Origin: Paludibacteraceae bacterium
GTDB lineage: Bacteria; Bacteroidota; Bacteroidia; Bacteroidales; Paludibacteraceae
Assembly: GCA_017962085.1 (NCBI GenBank)
Contig: JAGCWA010000049.1
Location: 1 to 64,000, forward strand
Length of the DNA stretch: 64,000 nucleotides
Reading direction: 5' to 3'
Shown one piece after another: positions 61,904-64,000 of this stretch (the first letter of the stretch is position 1; every line of letters starts with the position of its first letter). The notes under the pieces were generated by a model, which saw nothing but the letters and a program-made list of their open reading frames with translations, made no database searches and was not told where the DNA came from. The translations under genes and the position numbers were made by a program.

Positions 61904-62989
61904 ATGAAGATCGCCGCGTTTCATTTGTTCAACGATTATTCGGGTAGTCCGAAAGTGCTGAGACTGGTTTTGTCCGGGCTTATGCGTAAGGGGTGTTCGA
62001 TAGATCTGCTCACCTCGAGGGGTGGGGTTTTGGACGAACTGCAGGGCGATCAGTTGCGCCAATATCGGTATAGTTACCATTTCTCCACGAATCCTATGGT
62101 CACCACCCTGCGATACACGTATGCGCAGATCTATATGTTCTTCTTCTCGTTGCGCTACCTTTTCAAGAAGGATGTTGTTTTTTACATCAATACCATACTT
62201 CCTGTAGGAGCCGCGTTGGCGGGGCGTATGATGGGGAAACGGGTCATATACCATTACCATGAGAACTCGTTCGCCAAGAGCGGATTTTACCGCAGGTTGG
62301 CATGGGCGATGGCTCGACTCGCTTCCGACATAATATGTGTTTCGGAGTTTCAAAAGTCCCATTTGAGCCGGAAAGAGAATGTCCATGTGGTTCCCAACGC
62401 ATTGCCGGACACGTTTGTGGCGCAATTCACGTTCGACTCCGAGAAGGCGTTCTCCAAGCAATGCGTGTTGATGGTCACCTCATTGAAGAAATACAAAGGT
62501 GTTCTCCAATTCTGTGAGTTGGCCAACCGCCTTCCTCAGTTTAACTTTTCGATGGTGTTGAACGACTCTCAGGAAACGATAGATCTTTTCGTGAAAGAAA
62601 ATAACATCACAGTTGGGTCGAACCTCAAACTCTTTCCAAGGCAAGATGATGTGGCTCCGTTTTATGCGGACGCATCCATGGTCTTGAATCTGACGGATGC
62701 GAACATGGCGGTGGAGACGTTTGGCCTGACCGCATTGGAGGCGATGTCCGCCGGACTTCCGGTTATCGTGCCAACCCGTGGGGGTGTCGCAGAGTTGGTG
62801 GAGGATGGAGTCAATGGCTACAAGATAGATGTAAGAGAATTAGATGTAATAGAAAAAAAGATAGCAGAGATATTGACAGATTACACGATGTACGAATCTC
62901 TGTCGAAATCTGCGTTTGCTAAATCGAAAAATTACTCGGAAGAAACAATCAATGAGATGATTTCTGCGATTGTTTGGATTGAAAAATAA
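61904..62989 (+). CDS. GT4 family glycosyltransferase
   Basis: This 361-residue protein has the two-domain GT-B layout of GT4: an N-terminal domain with YHYHENSFAKSGFYRR and DIICVSEFQKSHL, and a C-terminal donor-binding domain with DASMVLNLTDANMAVETFGLTALEAMSAGLPVIVPTRGGVAELVEDGVNG, where ETFGLTALEAMSAGLP is the E-x7-E signature. It sits 17 bp after the GT2 gene and 11 bp before the next glycosyltransferase. Confidence 0.94.
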   Translation: MKIAAFHLFNDYSGSPKVLRLVLSGLMRKGCSIDLLTSRGGVLDELQGDQLRQYRYSYHFSTNPMVTTLRYTYAQIYMFFFSLRYLFKKDVVFYINTILPVGAALAGRMMGKRVIYHYHENSFAKSGFYRRLAWAMARLASDIICVSEFQKSHLSRKENVHVVPNALPDTFVAQFTFDSEKAFSKQCVLMVTSLKKYKGVLQFCELANRLPQFNFSMVLNDSQETIDLFVKENNITVGSNLKLFPRQDDVAPFYADASMVLNLTDANMAVETFGLTALEAMSAGLPVIVPTRGGVAELVEDGVNGYKIDVRELDVIEKKIAEILTDYTMYESLSKSAFAKSKNYSEETINEMISAIVWIEK

Positions 62990-63000
62990 TAGTTTACACA

Positions 63001-64000
63001 ATGAAACAAGTTGCGATAGTGGGATGTCAGGGAATTCCTGCCAATTACGGCGGATTCGAATCTATGGTGGAGAACATTGTGGGAGAGAATGCGTCGGCGG
63101 ATGTCCATTATACCGTATTCTGCAGCGGGGTTGACATGCCAGGAAGGTTGCATGAGTACAAAGGGTGCACATTGAAGTACATAAATGTGAAGGCCAATGG
63201 TATGTTGAGTGTGGTGTATGATATTTTCTGTATGATGCATACATTCAGGGGATATGACACAATTCTGGTATTGGGTGTTTCCGGTTGTATGTTCCTCCCT
63301 GTTCTTAAGTTGTTCAGCAAGAACCGTTTGGTTGTGAACATCGACGGACTGGAGCATAAAAGGGCCAAATGGGGCTGGTTTGCCCGTTGGATTCTACGCT
63401 CTTCCGAAAGATTGGCGGTGAAGTGCGCAGATGTGATTATCGCTGACAACAAAGGCATCCAAGACTATGTGAGTGAAGTGTATGCCAAACCATCCTCGCT
63501 GATCGCCTATGGTGGTGACCATGTGATTCGGGAAATCGAGGAGGAGAAAAAAGAAAGGATACTGTCCGACTATGGACTGAAGGAACAGGATTATGCGGTG
63601 TGTGTATGCAGAATCGAACCAGAGAACAATTGCCACATTTCATTGGAAGCCTTCTCTAAGAGCGACAAGAAGATTGTGTTCATCGGCAACTGGAATCACA
63701 GCGAATACGCCAAGAAACTGAAGAAACAATACGCTTCGTACCCTAATATCCATTTATTGGATGCGATTTATGATTTGGATATCCTCTATGTCATCCGTTC
63801 CAATGCCTCCATCTATGTGCATGGGCATAGCGCAGGGGGCACGAATCCATCCTTGGTGGAAGCGATGTTCTTCGGGATGCCTATCGTGGCTTACGATTGT
63901 GTCTACAACCGCGCCACAACACATGACAAGGCATATTACTTCAAAGACACGGCGGATTTGATGGAATTGTTAAGCAAAGATTTGGATGGATCTTCTATGC
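63001..64000 (+). CDS. GT4/DUF1972-type glycosyltransferase (cut by window edge)
   Basis: The gene runs off the right edge (333 codons visible, no stop). The N-terminus QVAIVGCQGIPANYGGFESMVENIV is typical of DUF1972 rhamnosyl- or galactofuranosyl-type GT4 enzymes of capsule loci. The later donor-site segment ASIYVHGHSAGGTNPSLVEAMFFGMPIVAYDC is the GT4 E-x7-E-like motif. It is the last gene seen; the locus continues. Confidence 0.9.
   Translation, partial: MKQVAIVGCQGIPANYGGFESMVENIVGENASADVHYTVFCSGVDMPGRLHEYKGCTLKYINVKANGMLSVVYDIFCMMHTFRGYDTILVLGVSGCMFLPVLKLFSKNRLVVNIDGLEHKRAKWGWFARWILRSSERLAVKCADVIIADNKGIQDYVSEVYAKPSSLIAYGGDHVIREIEEEKKERILSDYGLKEQDYAVCVCRIEPENNCHISLEAFSKSDKKIVFIGNWNHSEYAKKLKKQYASYPNIHLLDAIYDLDILYVIRSNASIYVHGHSAGGTNPSLVEAMFFGMPIVAYDCVYNRATTHDKAYYFKDTADLMELLSKDLDGSSM

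Overview
The window is chromosomal DNA from a member of the Bacteroidales (phylum Bacteroidetes), most likely Prevotellaceae or a close relative. The evidence is mixed: promoter-like sequences fit the Bacteroidetes -33/-7 consensus (TTTG ... TAnnTTTG); several secreted proteins end in type IX secretion-like C-terminal tails; the gene orders tig-clpP-clpX-recQ and thiS-thiE-thiG-thiC-thiH-thiF-thiE are typical of the order. Genus or species cannot be fixed from the sequence alone.

Layout. 1-6.2 kb: trmD, a nitroreductase lipoprotein, a glutathione peroxidase, a DNA-repair methyltransferase, a SatD/DUF3307 pair, two copies of a small membrane protein, and a 29-bp-period array of AT-rich palindromes upstream of satD. 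6.6-15.8 kb: a three-gene secreted glycoside hydrolase cassette (parallel beta-helix enzyme, GH2 beta-galactosidase, GH95 alpha-L-fucosidase), all with type IX-like tails. 15.9-18.3 kb: a YegP-like protein, an outer-membrane-barrel candidate and two paralogous Cys-motif proteins. 18.3-24.4 kb: a TPP-riboswitch-controlled thiamine operon. 24.5-27.5 kb: a large secreted repeat protein. 27.5-37.5 kb (minus strand): flavodiiron protein, RecQ, ClpX, ClpP, trigger factor and PheT. 37.7-42.8 kb: an acyltransferase, an odd alpha/beta hydrolase and three tandem TerB-DnaJ membrane proteins. 42.8-50.0 kb (minus strand): a compact six-gene run containing a LytTR two-component system, an EEP-family nuclease/phosphatase, a beta-helix lipoprotein, an FAD-dependent dehydrogenase and a further TerB-like membrane protein. 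50.6-64.0 kb: a capsule or exopolysaccharide locus that continues past the right edge.

How the genes work together. The thi operon encodes the thiazole and pyrimidine branches plus coupling of the two, and is controlled by its own product. The hydrolase cassette would remove galactose and fucose from a glycan outside the cell. The capsule locus has a WecA-like initiating transferase, a Wza-like exporter, a Wzc-like tyrosine kinase with its PHP-type phosphatase, an aminosugar transaminase, several glycosyltransferases and an EpsG-like polymerase; no flippase is seen before the window ends.

Most notable: the 29-bp-period palindrome array next to satD; the TerB-DnaJ triplication with a fourth TerB-like protein; an esterase-fold protein with Asp in the nucleophile position; heptamer-period repeat tracts in intergenic regions; and two proteins with an N-terminal Cys motif followed by an internal lipobox-like segment. 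No tRNA, rRNA, transposase or CRISPR array was recognised.
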